Part shown: positions 9,195 through 18,984 of the stretch, piece by piece
Position numbering within the stretch: the first letter of the stretch is position 1
How the letters are laid out: each line of letters starts with the position of its first letter
Source of the DNA: Brasilonema sp. UFV-L1
GTDB taxonomy: Bacteria; Cyanobacteriota; Cyanobacteriia; Cyanobacteriales; Nostocaceae
Direction of reading: 5' to 3'
DNA length: 64,000 nucleotides
Assembly: GCF_012912105.1 (NCBI RefSeq)
Contig: NZ_QMEA01000017.1
Coordinates: 34,853 to 98,852, forward strand
The notes under the pieces: generated by a model
Seen by the model: only the letters and a program-made list of their open reading frames with translations
What the model was told of the DNA's origin: nothing
The model's database searches: none
Translations under genes and position numbers: made by a program

Positions 9195-10280
9195 TTACTT
9201 CAAAACATCTTGTAAAAGTTCAGACAATCTTGATGTGAAAACTTCTAAGTTATATTTCTCTTCACATAAAAGCCGAGCTCTGTTTCCCATTTTCCGAGTT
9301 TCATCTGGATGTTCCAGTAAATAGGATATTGCTTCTTGCCATCCTTTCTCATCTCCTGGTTCAACAAGAATTCCAATACCCTCTTTTTCAAGATCAATAC
9401 AAGGCTCTACAGTTCTTGTCATAACAACTGCTTTTCCCATACCCATTGCGTCTAGAAGACTAGTCACTCCAATCACATTTATATATGATTTCGGTTGGGT
9501 AATATCTAGAGGTATTGCAATTGCGTAGGCTTTTGCATGTTCAATTAAGATTTCTCGCCATGAGAGGTAATCTGTGATAATTTGAACGTTTGGAGAAATC
9601 TCATTTGTTTGACAAAAAGGCTCTTTAGTGCCATATATCTTCAAGGGGTAGCTGATATTTTTGAAAGCTTTTAGTAGAGTGTTGTAGTCTCTGTATGTTC
9701 TACCTGCGCTTAAAATGAAACTATTTTCTTTCTCTTTTATTGCATCAATTGTGTTATAGTACTCTATTTTGTCATAACAAGGTAAATCAATTCCCCATTC
9801 CAACAAGTCTACTTTATTCTCTGGTAAATTGAACTCTTTTATGAGGTGGTTTCTGAGTCCATTGCTTAAGCAAAAAAGCCTATCATAGCAAGATAATACA
9901 AATTTTATAAATAAAAAACTCCAGATAGTTTTTTTAAATGATTGATGTTGTACAGTAACAACTGGTTTTCTTAATATACCTATAGCTCGTAAAATAGCGA
10001 GTAAGTATGTAGAACCTTGATTTCCAGAATAAATAATATCGTAATCATATTTTCCAAAAAGTAATCTCAGTTGCTGATCTAAGTCCCCTAAGATTTTCAC
10101 TTGATCACTAATCTTTTTTAAAAAAGAAAACTTTTCATAAGGCAGAATATCAACATCAATGCCATATTTAGGTAATGTTGTCGCTCCCCACAGATGATGA
10201 CTTGGATACTCATAATTTTCTTCTTTCCACTGTTCCCACTGGGCGGTCATGCTGTAGTTATTTAGCAAAATTACCTTCAT
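9195..10280 (-). CDS. Glycosyltransferase family 4
   Basis: 361 residues, GT-B fold. The C-terminal half has SAGRTYRDYNTLLKAF, VTSLLDAMGMGKAVVMTRT and GILVEPGDEKGWQEAISYLL, matching the GT4 donor-binding domain. The N-terminal half carries GNQGSTYLLAILRAIG. The gene is more AT-rich than its neighbours, which is common in exopolysaccharide loci with exchanged glycosyltransferase genes. Role inferred from the cluster: assembly of a repeat unit. Specificity unknown. Confidence 0.85.
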   Translation of the reverse strand: MKVILLNNYSMTAQWEQWKEENYEYPSHHLWGATTLPKYGIDVDILPYEKFSFLKKISDQVKILGDLDQQLRLLFGKYDYDIIYSGNQGSTYLLAILRAIGILRKPVVTVQHQSFKKTIWSFLFIKFVLSCYDRLFCLSNGLRNHLIKEFNLPENKVDLLEWGIDLPCYDKIEYYNTIDAIKEKENSFILSAGRTYRDYNTLLKAFKNISYPLKIYGTKEPFCQTNEISPNVQIITDYLSWREILIEHAKAYAIAIPLDITQPKSYINVIGVTSLLDAMGMGKAVVMTRTVEPCIDLEKEGIGILVEPGDEKGWQEAISYLLEHPDETRKMGNRARLLCEEKYNLEVFTSRLSELLQDVLK

Positions 10281-10626
10281 TGTTAATTCCTCTCATTAAG
10301 CTTCTCGATTTTTTCATAACACCAATTTGAATAATGATTGCGACAGATGGAATGCTCAAAAGCTTGGCTTGTTCAGTAACTCTTTCACAATTCCATTATC
10401 TAAAATCTAAAATCCAAAATGGTATAACCACTGTATTGAGGCAATTCTAATGACGAAATGACATTTTCAAGCAGACAGCTTGCTGAAAGAAATTGAATTG
10501 ATTGTATGAGCAAGATACGCTCGATGATTTTGAATACCGTCTTTATGAATATGCAAGCGCATCCTCACATAAATGGAGAACCCGTGATTTCCACTTCTAC
10601 GTGGAATCACCCGCACTTACTCCAAG
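10281..10626. other. Intergenic region with one imperfect hairpin
   Basis: About 345 bases without a convincing gene. Near its right end GTGATTTCCAC (10584-10594) and GTGGAATCAC (10601-10610) form an imperfect hairpin just after the stop of the leftward gene that ends at 10627, so it may act as its terminator. Confidence 0.4.
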
Positions 10627-11826
10627 TCAAAGTAAAGAGTTGATATCCGACACAACACCTTCAATAATTTGAGGACCGAACAGTGACTCAAGCAATCCTT
10701 GATCAACATTAAGCTTTTGGGGAGTTGACAACAATCTAACTATTTCTTCTCCGAAAGATTGGGCATCAACAGCTATTTTAAAAAATTTTCTCACCTCTTC
10801 TGGCAGACCAGCTATTCCCTGAGGTGTAGAAACAATCGGTCTACCAGAGACAAGCATTTCTATAGATTTTATACTCACCCCGCTACCTGTTAAAACCGGA
10901 TTCATGAGAACACGCCCCGACTGATAAACTGCTATCGAGGATGCTGGATTGATGCTCAAAGAGACACCTTGGTGTTCTTCACATAGTTGCTTGATTTTCT
11001 TTACAGGATTTGAGCCAGCTATTAGCACTTTAACACTGGGTAATGCAGAGCGTATAACCGGAAGGACCTGCGTTAGAAACCAGACTATACCAGCTACGTT
11101 GTTGTCTACCTTTAGGTTACCTAAAAAGACAACATCATACAAAAGATTGGCGCTGATTTCATCACAAGCTTCTTTTGAATTATTATCTTTGGGAAACTCA
11201 ACAATAGGTGGTAAGTAGCGCCCATTCTTAAAGCCCTGACTTTGCCAAAATTTCAAGTCGTCTGCGGATATATCATAGAACAAAGCACTCCTTTTAAGTA
11301 AGTCTTTTTCAAAACTTTCCAAGTGAGAAACTGATAAATATCTTCTCAGCTTACTTGTAAAGTCCGTTGTAGAGGCAAGTAATCGACGATAGTACAGGTA
11401 CTCTATATTATGAGACCGAGTAATCAGAAGTACATTCAAATTTTTGCTTAACTTATCTGCAATTTCTCCACCATGAATTCCATCCAACCAGATAACATCG
11501 GGATGAAAAGCACGGACATCAGAAAGCAGAGTATTGAATTCTTTTCCTCTGACAATCCGAGAGGTCACTTCCAAAGGATACTGTAGTAAGTCAATTATCC
11601 TACGAGCAAAAGAGCCGAGTGTATGTTGAAACGGTATGAGATAGATTTCTTTTACGTATTTCTTAACTTCAGCTATTTCCTCAGGTTGTAGCGGTTCGCT
11701 GAACCAAGATATGAGTTGTAACTCCACACCAATATCATAAAAAGCTTTTATTCTTCGCCACATCTCTACTCGCGCACCCCGATTCGGAGGGTAGGGAATA
11801 TCATGACATATTAAAGTAATCTTCAT
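10627..11826 (-). CDS. Glycosyltransferase family 4
   Basis: 399 residues. Opens with MKITLICHDIPYPPNRGAR, the glycine/proline N-terminal loop of GT4 enzymes, and has VVFLGNLKVDNNVAGIVWFL and GVSIKSIEMLVSGRPIVSTPQGIAGLP in the donor-binding half. It resembles the glycosyltransferases of exosortase-linked exopolysaccharide loci, but no exosortase is present here. It follows the O-antigen ligase gene by 15 bases on the same strand, so both are probably in one transcript. Confidence 0.85.
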   Translation of the reverse strand: MKITLICHDIPYPPNRGARVEMWRRIKAFYDIGVELQLISWFSEPLQPEEIAEVKKYVKEIYLIPFQHTLGSFARRIIDLLQYPLEVTSRIVRGKEFNTLLSDVRAFHPDVIWLDGIHGGEIADKLSKNLNVLLITRSHNIEYLYYRRLLASTTDFTSKLRRYLSVSHLESFEKDLLKRSALFYDISADDLKFWQSQGFKNGRYLPPIVEFPKDNNSKEACDEISANLLYDVVFLGNLKVDNNVAGIVWFLTQVLPVIRSALPSVKVLIAGSNPVKKIKQLCEEHQGVSLSINPASSIAVYQSGRVLMNPVLTGSGVSIKSIEMLVSGRPIVSTPQGIAGLPEEVRKFFKIAVDAQSFGEEIVRLLSTPQKLNVDQGLLESLFGPQIIEGVVSDINSLL

Positions 11827-11841
11827 AGTTCTAATACGTTT

Positions 11842-13140
11842 TCAACTTAATTCTTCATCGCCGATCATCGCACTTATATAGCTGTATCTTCTGGCTTGTT
11901 CATACTCCACTGCCATTGAAAAAACAATTGATACGTATAATATCCAAAACAGACTATTAGTTGTTAAAAGAGTACTTTCTGTGATGTTAGACATAAATAA
12001 AAATGTTAGATACATTAAAGGAAATAATCCCTCTACCATTTTTGTCGCCCGTAACCACAAAATTCCTTTAATGCAAGCGGTTATATAGCTGATTGCAAAA
12101 ACTATTAACCCTAATATTCCCAATTCTGCCAATAAATCCATCAAGCCATTGTGACCATAAGGACATTCCCATTCCAAAATTCGCCAAAGGTAGGCTGTCA
12201 CGTCATTATCCCAGCTTTGCCAAACAGCATTAAAACCATAGCCTAATAAAGGACGTTTCCAGATGAGATCAAGCATCGCTTCCCATATTTCTGTGCGTCC
12301 TGTCAGTGTCAAATCCTTACCCAATGCAGTCGCTATGAATGGTAAATTATCTAATAGCAAGGTAGCTGTACTTCCTACGAAAAGAACTACAGCAATGACT
12401 GAAGGAATAAGTTGGTTATAATTACCTCGCAAAGCCTTATATAGTGGCAACATAATTATCAGGGTGAGAAAAACAACGAGGGCTGTTTTTGATGTTGAAA
12501 GAATGATTAAAATCCCTGAAAGAGCAAAACCAAGCCACGCAACCCATCTGTATTTATGTTGAGAACCAGAGTTATCAACAGAGAGTAATAGAAAGACTAC
12601 TGTGCTTACGTTCATGAGGCGACCTAAGGTGTTTTTGTGCGTGATCACACCCCGCCAAGCCCCCGCGTGAGCACCTCCTTCCTGAAAGGTCATTAAACCA
12701 TAAGATGGCAATGCTATGGCAAATACAAAACTGAGTAAAATGACCAACCAGAAAGTCCAGGCTAATAGTTCTAGTTGCTCTCTCATGCTGTAACGAGCCG
12801 CTAAGTATACTCCAAATCCAGTTGTCCCCAAAAGAAGTATGCCACGACGTGTCGTCAGATCTGGAGCTACTGTCCACAATATAGATGCTAATGCCATTCC
12901 TACCAGTAGCCACAGCCAAACGTCTTTCTGTGCTACGTACACAAAACTCTTCCACCTTTTCATAATCAACAAGAGAGTCACGAAATAGACTCCCATGAAA
13001 AGGATTGGAGTGTAGGGATCTTGAGTCACATCCGTAGCATCTTCCTTTTCTACCAACAGAATGGTTATCAAGGCAGTCGTTGAAAAAAACAGAGTCAAGA
13101 CAACAAATACCTTTTCAGCTAGCCTTGATAATCGGTGCAT
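11842..13140 (-). CDS. O-antigen ligase / Wzy-type polymerase family protein
   Basis: 432-residue integral membrane protein with about ten hydrophobic segments and a large periplasmic loop carrying GRTEIWEAMLDLIWKRPLLG and, after it, ECPYGHNGLMDLLAELGILG. The R-x-E/W and H-N-G-motifs are those of the Wzy_C/WaaL superfamily. It either polymerises lipid-linked repeat units or ligates the polymer. Next to a Wzx-like flippase and a Wzc-like kinase, polymerase is the more likely role. It begins the leftward block, divergent from the kinase gene. Confidence 0.87.
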   Translation of the reverse strand: MHRLSRLAEKVFVVLTLFFSTTALITILLVEKEDATDVTQDPYTPILFMGVYFVTLLLIMKRWKSFVYVAQKDVWLWLLVGMALASILWTVAPDLTTRRGILLLGTTGFGVYLAARYSMREQLELLAWTFWLVILLSFVFAIALPSYGLMTFQEGGAHAGAWRGVITHKNTLGRLMNVSTVVFLLLSVDNSGSQHKYRWVAWLGFALSGILIILSTSKTALVVFLTLIIMLPLYKALRGNYNQLIPSVIAVVLFVGSTATLLLDNLPFIATALGKDLTLTGRTEIWEAMLDLIWKRPLLGYGFNAVWQSWDNDVTAYLWRILEWECPYGHNGLMDLLAELGILGLIVFAISYITACIKGILWLRATKMVEGLFPLMYLTFLFMSNITESTLLTTNSLFWILYVSIVFSMAVEYEQARRYSYISAMIGDEELS

Positions 13141-13658
13141 GGTAACTCTATTTGCAATGATTAATTAGCTATTCCAAGAGAATTTTTAGAACTGAAAAAC
13201 TGCCTCCTCATTTGAATAAGCGTCTCAAAGAAGCTTACGGTAGAAACATTATCTCATTTAATTCTCGTATAAATATGTCTAAAGAAGTATTTTTTTATTT
13301 CGCCTGATATCTTGACTTTACTGTATCTTTATTATTGTCAGCAATTTCATGAATTTTCTGTAAGGAACTACGTATGTGATACGTAGCCAGAGATGTAAGG
13401 GATATCAAAGCTAGCCAAAATCTGGTATCATTTTCCCTGAATCAGGGGGAGTACTATGCGGAGATAAAGCTAATTGGTGCAAATTCCAAAACCGCATCAC
13501 CTTGGTGAATGTTAGCTGTACCGTACCCACGCTACCATTAGTTCTGGTAAAAGCAACAGATTGCAAATAGTTATCCCGTTGATGTTTCTGCCAAGTTGGC
13601 AAAAATTCAGTATTTACCAAAAAGATTGACAAAATGTGTCTTCAATAATGAGAATCGA
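13141..13658. promoter_or_regulatory. Divergent promoter region of the exopolysaccharide locus
   Basis: Some 520 bases between the start of the leftward block (13140) and the rightward kinase gene (13659). It must carry both promoters. I could not identify a specific operator. An open frame on the minus strand at 13411-13632 has no recognisable features. Confidence 0.4.
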
Positions 13659-15986
13659 ATGGGAAAGCAAATGCCAACTAAGGAACAAAGCTTGCAGTAC
13701 TTGAGAAATTCCAATGCTGCACCGAGAGAGCCGTATTTGTTCTTGAGAAAACCAGAAGGTGAAGAAGAAAATACGAGTTTCAATCAGGTTTTTTCTATAT
13801 TGCGTCGTCGCTGGGGTTTAATTGCAAGCGCGACAGTGCTTGTGACAACACTGGCTATTGGGTGGACAGCAACTCGAACTCCAAAATATGAAGGGAAATT
13901 TCAGATATTAGTTGAACCATTAAAGACGACAGATAGTGAGTTGCTGGTTTTACTGTCTGAAACTCTCAAGCAAAATGTCAACGAAATCACCAAACAGAAT
14001 AGAACAGAACTGGATTATCAGGCTTTGATGGAAGTTTTGAAAAGTCCCAAGCTAATAATGCCAGTTGTTCAAAAGCTGAAAAACAGCTATCCAGAGATGA
14101 GCTACGACGAACTTGTTGCGAGTGATGTATCCGGCAAAGCTTCTCCTGATCAAGTCGGCGTGCTACATATCAGTCGCGTTGGGAAAGGCAAAGACCAATC
14201 AAGAGTTATAGAAGTTCGCTATCGAGAATCTGACCCACGAAAAGTTCAGTATGTTTTAGAGCAAGTATCACTAGCTTATCAGAATTATAGTAAACAAGAG
14301 CAGCAGACGAACTTACGTCAGGGAATAAAATTTGTTGAGCATCAGATTCCGAAAATGCAGCTTCGGGTGAATACACTTCAAGGACAAATGCAAGTGTTCC
14401 AAAAGAAGTACACTCTATTTAACCCGGAACTTCAGGGAAAACAATTGCTTGACAGAGTAGATGAACTTAAAGCACAGCGGATAGACATCGAAAGAGGGTT
14501 AACTGAGACAAAGGCACTTTCTGCTTCTTTGCAAAAGCAATTGGCGATGTCAGAGGATAATGCGATCGCCGCATCAGCTTTGAGTGAATCACCTCAATAC
14601 CAACAAGTTCTCACTCGTCTGCGAGATATAGAAACAAAAATAGCAATAGAGTCAGCCCGCCTCACTGACAACAACCCAGTCATGCAGAATTTGCGCGAAC
14701 AGCGACGCAAACTCCTACCTTTAGTGCAGCAAGAAGCAAAACTGGCATTGGGTAGCAACTCATCTGTTTCGACTATGCCTAATTCCCAGGTAGGAGTTTA
14801 TCAAAACTCCGTTCGGCGCGATCTAATCAAACAACTAGCTGATACTGCTAACCAAGTTAAGACATTAGAAAGCAGCCTCGAAGCTAATCAAAAAGCAATG
14901 GCTGAGCTTAACCAACAAATTCAGCAATATCCTGCCCTTTCGCGTCAGTACGGAAATTTGCAAAGAGAACTACAAGTTTCTACCGACACTCTCAATCAAA
15001 TATTAGCAAAGCAAGAAGCACTGCGGGTAGATGCTGCTCAACAAGATATTCCTTGGGAAATCATTACGCCTCCCACCATTCCTCGTGATAAAACGGGTAA
15101 ATTCCTACCTGTAGGACTGAATGCTGAACGTAACATTGTTTTGGGAGTCGTTGCAGGTTTACTCTTAGGAACTCTAGCTGCTTTCGTTCTTGAGAATTTG
15201 CAAAACGTCTTTCACGATCCTGAAGAAGTCAAACGTGCAAGTAAACTACCACTTCTTGCAGTGATTCCTTTTCATAAAGAATTACGACACTCAACTTTAG
15301 CCACTGATCAAAAACTTCCTCATCCAGTCCCAAAAGGAAAAAATCAATTTGTGTCAACTGTAAAAGCAAAAGCTTCAGAGTATAAAAAAAATGCTTTTAT
15401 GGAAGTTTTTTGCTCTCTTTACAGTAAAATCAACTCTCTCAAATCAGAAGATTCTATCCGCTCAGTAGTTGTCACATCAGCAACAAATGGTGATGGTAAA
15501 TCTACAGTAGCCGCGAATATAGCAAAGATAGCAGCTCAAGCCGGTCAGAAGGTGTTACTTGTAGATGCTAATTTACGCCATCCTCAAGTTCATCATGCAT
15601 TAGGTTTAGTCAACGCTAAAGGATTAAGCGAGATACTTTCTCAAGGTATAGATTTTAAGGATGTTGTTGGACAAGCACCTAGAGAGGAAAATCTTTTTGT
15701 GATTACAGCTGGTGATACACCACAAAATCCTACAAAGCTTTTCTCATCTCAAAGAATGGAGAGTTTTGTGGAGTTAACCCATGCAAACTATGATTTAGTT
15801 GTCTATGACGCACCGCATCTTTTGGGACTTTTAGACACTTCTATCCTCGCAAATCATGTCGATGGAGTTTTAATGGTTGTCGGGCTTGGGAAAACAGTAC
15901 GTCCTTTTTTATACCAAGCCTTGGAAGAATTAAAGACTAGTCGGGTTTCATTATTAGGCATAGTAGCTGATACGATTGAACGGTAA
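13659..15986 (+). CDS. Wzc-like polysaccharide co-polymerase / BY-kinase
   Basis: Controls chain length and export in Wzx/Wzy polysaccharide systems. The N-terminal Wzz domain has a membrane segment (LIASATVLVTTLAIGW), a long periplasmic coiled-coil region (about residues 180-470) and a second membrane segment (NIVLGVVAGLLLGTLAAFVL) after the typical PPTIP motif. A cytoplasmic P-loop kinase domain follows: Walker A SATNGDGKSTVAAN, Walker A' LLVDANLRHP, Walker B YDLVVYDAP. The protein ends at VADTIER with no tyrosine cluster, so the usual autophosphorylated tail is missing. ATG at 13659 is chosen over the TTG at 13596, which would run into the promoter region; ATG 13671 is also possible. Confidence 0.9.
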   Translation: MGKQMPTKEQSLQYLRNSNAAPREPYLFLRKPEGEEENTSFNQVFSILRRRWGLIASATVLVTTLAIGWTATRTPKYEGKFQILVEPLKTTDSELLVLLSETLKQNVNEITKQNRTELDYQALMEVLKSPKLIMPVVQKLKNSYPEMSYDELVASDVSGKASPDQVGVLHISRVGKGKDQSRVIEVRYRESDPRKVQYVLEQVSLAYQNYSKQEQQTNLRQGIKFVEHQIPKMQLRVNTLQGQMQVFQKKYTLFNPELQGKQLLDRVDELKAQRIDIERGLTETKALSASLQKQLAMSEDNAIAASALSESPQYQQVLTRLRDIETKIAIESARLTDNNPVMQNLREQRRKLLPLVQQEAKLALGSNSSVSTMPNSQVGVYQNSVRRDLIKQLADTANQVKTLESSLEANQKAMAELNQQIQQYPALSRQYGNLQRELQVSTDTLNQILAKQEALRVDAAQQDIPWEIITPPTIPRDKTGKFLPVGLNAERNIVLGVVAGLLLGTLAAFVLENLQNVFHDPEEVKRASKLPLLAVIPFHKELRHSTLATDQKLPHPVPKGKNQFVSTVKAKASEYKKNAFMEVFCSLYSKINSLKSEDSIRSVVVTSATNGDGKSTVAANIAKIAAQAGQKVLLVDANLRHPQVHHALGLVNAKGLSEILSQGIDFKDVVGQAPREENLFVITAGDTPQNPTKLFSSQRMESFVELTHANYDLVVYDAPHLLGLLDTSILANHVDGVLMVVGLGKTVRPFLYQALEELKTSRVSLLGIVADTIER

Positions 15987-16040
15987 TTAGTAGCAGACAG
16001 TGACGAAAACATTACAGAATTATTGTCTTTATAGATAGTC

Positions 16041-17303
16041 ATGAGAGCAATTCATCCTGTGATAACCACTATCAAGAAAAAATTCTCCAGTCAATTCATC
16101 CGAAATGTTGGCTGGCTGAGTATCTCAGAGATTATCTACCGAGTCTTACGCTTGGGGTTAGTTGTCATCATTGCCCGGTATTTGACCTCCTACGACTACG
16201 GTCTAGGTGCTATTGTGATGACAGTACGTGAGTTTTCAATCACATTTGCTGACATCGGTGTAGGCACAAAAATTATTCAGGCTGAAGAAGAAGAACTAGA
16301 GCAATTGTGTGACTCTGCATACTGGTTGAATTGGGTCGTTTTTTTAAGTCTTTTTGTTATTCAATCTCTTGCAGCTTTTCCTATAGCTTGGTTTTATAAA
16401 AGTCCAAATCTTATTTTGCCAATTGCTGTCTCAGGTCTTGCTTATTTAATTTGGCCTCTATCTACCATACAAAAGAATCTCATACAAAGAGAAAACCGTT
16501 TGAAAGTGATAGCTCTTACTAACAGTAGCCAAAATATTATTGGTAGTATATTGGCTGTCATATTCGCTGTTTCAGGTATGGGTGTATGGTCATTGGTGTT
16601 GCCATCCGTGTTAGCAGTACCTGTAGAAACATTAATATACTACAAAGCGCATCCTTGGCGTTTGACTAGAGGATTTACTACCAAAAATTGGAACAGCATT
16701 CTAAAATTTGGTTACAACATTCTCGGTGTTTCATTGTTAAGAACATTGAGAAACAACTTAGATTATTTATTAGTTGGTCGCTTTGTAGGAATTAACGAAT
16801 TAGGATTATACTTCTTTGGTTTCAACGCAGGCTTGGGAATTAGCTTAAGTTTCATTAACGCTATTAACTCAGCCATTTTGCCTCATTTATGTGCAGTTCG
16901 TGCCGAATTTTCTGAATTTAGAAGCTCTTATTTTCGTAGTCTGAAAACGATTTGGTTGACCATTATTCCTTTTATTGTACTCCAGTCCAGTTTAGCTCCT
17001 ATATATGTCCCTATTGTGTTTGGTCAGAAATGGGAACCTGCCATCCCCATCGTTATCCTAATTTGTTTATCGGCAATTCCACGACCATTCGCAGATGCAG
17101 CTTCCCAGTTGCTTATAGCTGTCGGTAAACCTCACTTAGATTTGTATTGGAATGTCATATTTACTTTTGTATTTACTATCGCGATCCTTATAGGAGTTCA
17201 GTGGAAAATTATTGGTGTAGCTGTATCTGTCTTATTAGTTCATCTTGTTTTCTTGCCTGTGTTTACGTTATGGGCTACACGTCGTGTGTTCCCGAAAAAT
17301 TAG
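16041..17303 (+). CDS. Wzx-like lipid-linked oligosaccharide flippase (MOP superfamily)
   Basis: 420 residues, mostly hydrophobic, with about 12 predicted membrane segments. The N-terminus (WLSISEIIYRVLRLGLVVIIARYL) and the DYGLGAIV motif match the Polysacc_synt/MurJ-like oligosaccharide exporter family. It would move the undecaprenyl-linked repeat unit to the outer face of the membrane for polymerisation. It follows the kinase gene by 54 bases and precedes a GT2 gene by 29 bases, forming a probable operon. Confidence 0.88.
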   Translation: MRAIHPVITTIKKKFSSQFIRNVGWLSISEIIYRVLRLGLVVIIARYLTSYDYGLGAIVMTVREFSITFADIGVGTKIIQAEEEELEQLCDSAYWLNWVVFLSLFVIQSLAAFPIAWFYKSPNLILPIAVSGLAYLIWPLSTIQKNLIQRENRLKVIALTNSSQNIIGSILAVIFAVSGMGVWSLVLPSVLAVPVETLIYYKAHPWRLTRGFTTKNWNSILKFGYNILGVSLLRTLRNNLDYLLVGRFVGINELGLYFFGFNAGLGISLSFINAINSAILPHLCAVRAEFSEFRSSYFRSLKTIWLTIIPFIVLQSSLAPIYVPIVFGQKWEPAIPIVILICLSAIPRPFADAASQLLIAVGKPHLDLYWNVIFTFVFTIAILIGVQWKIIGVAVSVLLVHLVFLPVFTLWATRRVFPKN

Positions 17304-17332
17304 AATAAAAATTAGAAAAGATAGGGGGTTGC

Positions 17333-18391
17333 ATGAAAAAAGTTTCTGTGATTATTCCAGTTTACAAAGTTGAGAAATATGTAGCTGCTACCATACAATC
17401 AGTTCTTGCTCAAACCTACGAAAATTTTGAGTTGCTCATCATTGACGATGGCTCTCCAGATAAAAGTATAGAAATTTGTCAGCAGTTTACAGACAACAGA
17501 ATAAAAATCATCCGTCAGGAAAACCGGGGAGTCGCTGCAGCTAGAAACCTTGGTATTCGACATGCTCAAGGGGAATATTTAGCTTTTCTGGATGCAGACG
17601 ACTTATGGGTACCAGAAAAATTAGAAAAACATGTTGAGCATTTAAATAACTCACCAGCAGTAGGAGTCAGTTTTTGTCGCTCTTGTTTTATCGATGAAGC
17701 AGGAAAGCCCCTCGGTATTTATCAGATAACCAAACTCAAGGAAATTACTCCACTTGACTTACTTTGTCGTACCCCAATTGGGAATGGTTCAGTACCCGTG
17801 ATTCGGCGTCAGGTTTTTGAAGATATTGCATTCCAAGATAATCTTTATGGAGTCGTAGAAAATTTTTATTTTGATGATGATCGACAACTACACCCTTCAG
17901 AAGATGTCGAACTTTGGCTGCGGATAACGATGAAAACGAAATGGCTTACAGAAGGAATTCCTGAAGCCTTAACACTTTACCGCGTCAATTCCCAAGGGTT
18001 TTCAGCTCAACTGGTGAAAAAGTTAAGTTCTTGGGAAACAATGCTGGAAAAAGCACGCGTCTATGTACCTCCAACATCAATGGCTGAGTTGGAAAAAATA
18101 GCTATGGCTTATCAACTCAGACATTTAGCCAGAAGAGCAGTGACTTTAGAAGCTGGTTCAACAGCTGTCGAGTTCGCCCAGCGAGCAGTCTCTACTCATT
18201 GGCGCATTCTACTAGAAGAACCACACCGTACACTGATTACCCTAGCTGCTGCTTATTTTCTGTTGCTGATGCCACGAACACTCTACCATCAAATACAGTC
18301 TGTTGCGTTAAAAATTGCAGGAGCTAGTCAAAAACGCCGCATTCAACAAGAAGAGTCGCAAAAGAATTCTCGTGGTCTTCAGGTATCTTGA
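17333..18391 (+). CDS. Glycosyltransferase family 2
   Basis: 352 residues. The N-terminal GT-A domain shows KVSVIIPVYKVEKYVAATIQ, LLIIDDGSPDKS, ENRGVAAARNLGIRHAQGEY and the metal-binding LDADD. The region after about residue 270 is helical and unassigned. It probably extends the exopolysaccharide unit with an inverting linkage. GGGGG (around 17322-17328) precedes the ATG. The gene closes the rightward kinase-flippase operon. Confidence 0.9.
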   Translation: MKKVSVIIPVYKVEKYVAATIQSVLAQTYENFELLIIDDGSPDKSIEICQQFTDNRIKIIRQENRGVAAARNLGIRHAQGEYLAFLDADDLWVPEKLEKHVEHLNNSPAVGVSFCRSCFIDEAGKPLGIYQITKLKEITPLDLLCRTPIGNGSVPVIRRQVFEDIAFQDNLYGVVENFYFDDDRQLHPSEDVELWLRITMKTKWLTEGIPEALTLYRVNSQGFSAQLVKKLSSWETMLEKARVYVPPTSMAELEKIAMAYQLRHLARRAVTLEAGSTAVEFAQRAVSTHWRILLEEPHRTLITLAAAYFLLLMPRTLYHQIQSVALKIAGASQKRRIQQEESQKNSRGLQVS

Positions 18392-18428
18392 ATAATTATG
18401 ATAGGCAAAATCTGCTGGAGATTTCCAG

Positions 18429-18899
18429 ATGGGGAAAAAATCACAGAAAAACTTTCGGTCTGAGTGGAGAACACTGACTGAACTTGGTTCAGAATTTGGT
18501 AAATCAGCTGTTGCTTTTGGCAAAATGCTAAAAGAACATGGGTTACGTGACTCTAATGGTGAACCGACAGAAACAGCCAATGGACTGTTCCAAAAGATTG
18601 TCCCAAATGAAGGGAAACCTTACTACCTATGGAATCACAACAAAATTGTTTCATTCTTTGAGTCCAAAGGTATTCATCCTGTCGGTGATTCATCTGATCC
18701 ACTAAAAGACACTGAAGCGCGTAAGTTAGCACGTTCTTACATGGAAGCCCAAAAGCTAGACGACGAAGGATCTAAACTTGGTTACCTCATGTTGTCTGAG
18801 TTAGTTGATGATATTAAGAAAGTCGGTTTAGATCGTTTTAACACCGCTTTAAAAGCAGTAGGCTACAAAGGTGAACCTGTAACATTGGAAGGATGGTAG
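18429..18899 (+). CDS. Conserved hypothetical protein, possible helix-turn-helix fold
   Basis: 156 residues, not recognised. The N-terminal half (WRTLTELGSEFGKSAVAFGK followed by MLKEHGLRD) reads like a short helix-turn-helix in which a new helix starts after GSEFG. It is followed by a phrase resembling the end of an antirepressor-type domain (PYYLWNHNKIVSFFESKG). The C-terminal half is charged and helical. It starts 37 bases after the GT2 gene on the same strand, so it may be the last gene of that transcript. The function should be taken as unknown. Confidence 0.6.
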   Translation: MGKKSQKNFRSEWRTLTELGSEFGKSAVAFGKMLKEHGLRDSNGEPTETANGLFQKIVPNEGKPYYLWNHNKIVSFFESKGIHPVGDSSDPLKDTEARKLARSYMEAQKLDDEGSKLGYLMLSELVDDIKKVGLDRFNTALKAVGYKGEPVTLEGW

Positions 18900-18928
18900 T
18901 GAACGAAGTTCGCTCCAATTCAAAATTC

Positions 18929-18963
18929 AAAGTTCAAAATAATAACTCTTTTTTTTGAACTTT
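18929..18963. terminator. Bidirectional terminator-like hairpin
   Basis: AAAGTTCAAAA (18929-18939) and TTTTGAACTTT (18953-18963) form an 11-bp stem flanked by A and T runs between two convergent genes. Confidence 0.65.
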
Positions 18964-18984
18964 GAACTTTCAATTCCAAAACAA

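Noticed and set aside
13411..13632. A 73-residue minus-strand frame
   Set aside because: No recognisable features, and it lies in the divergent promoter region of the exopolysaccharide locus.
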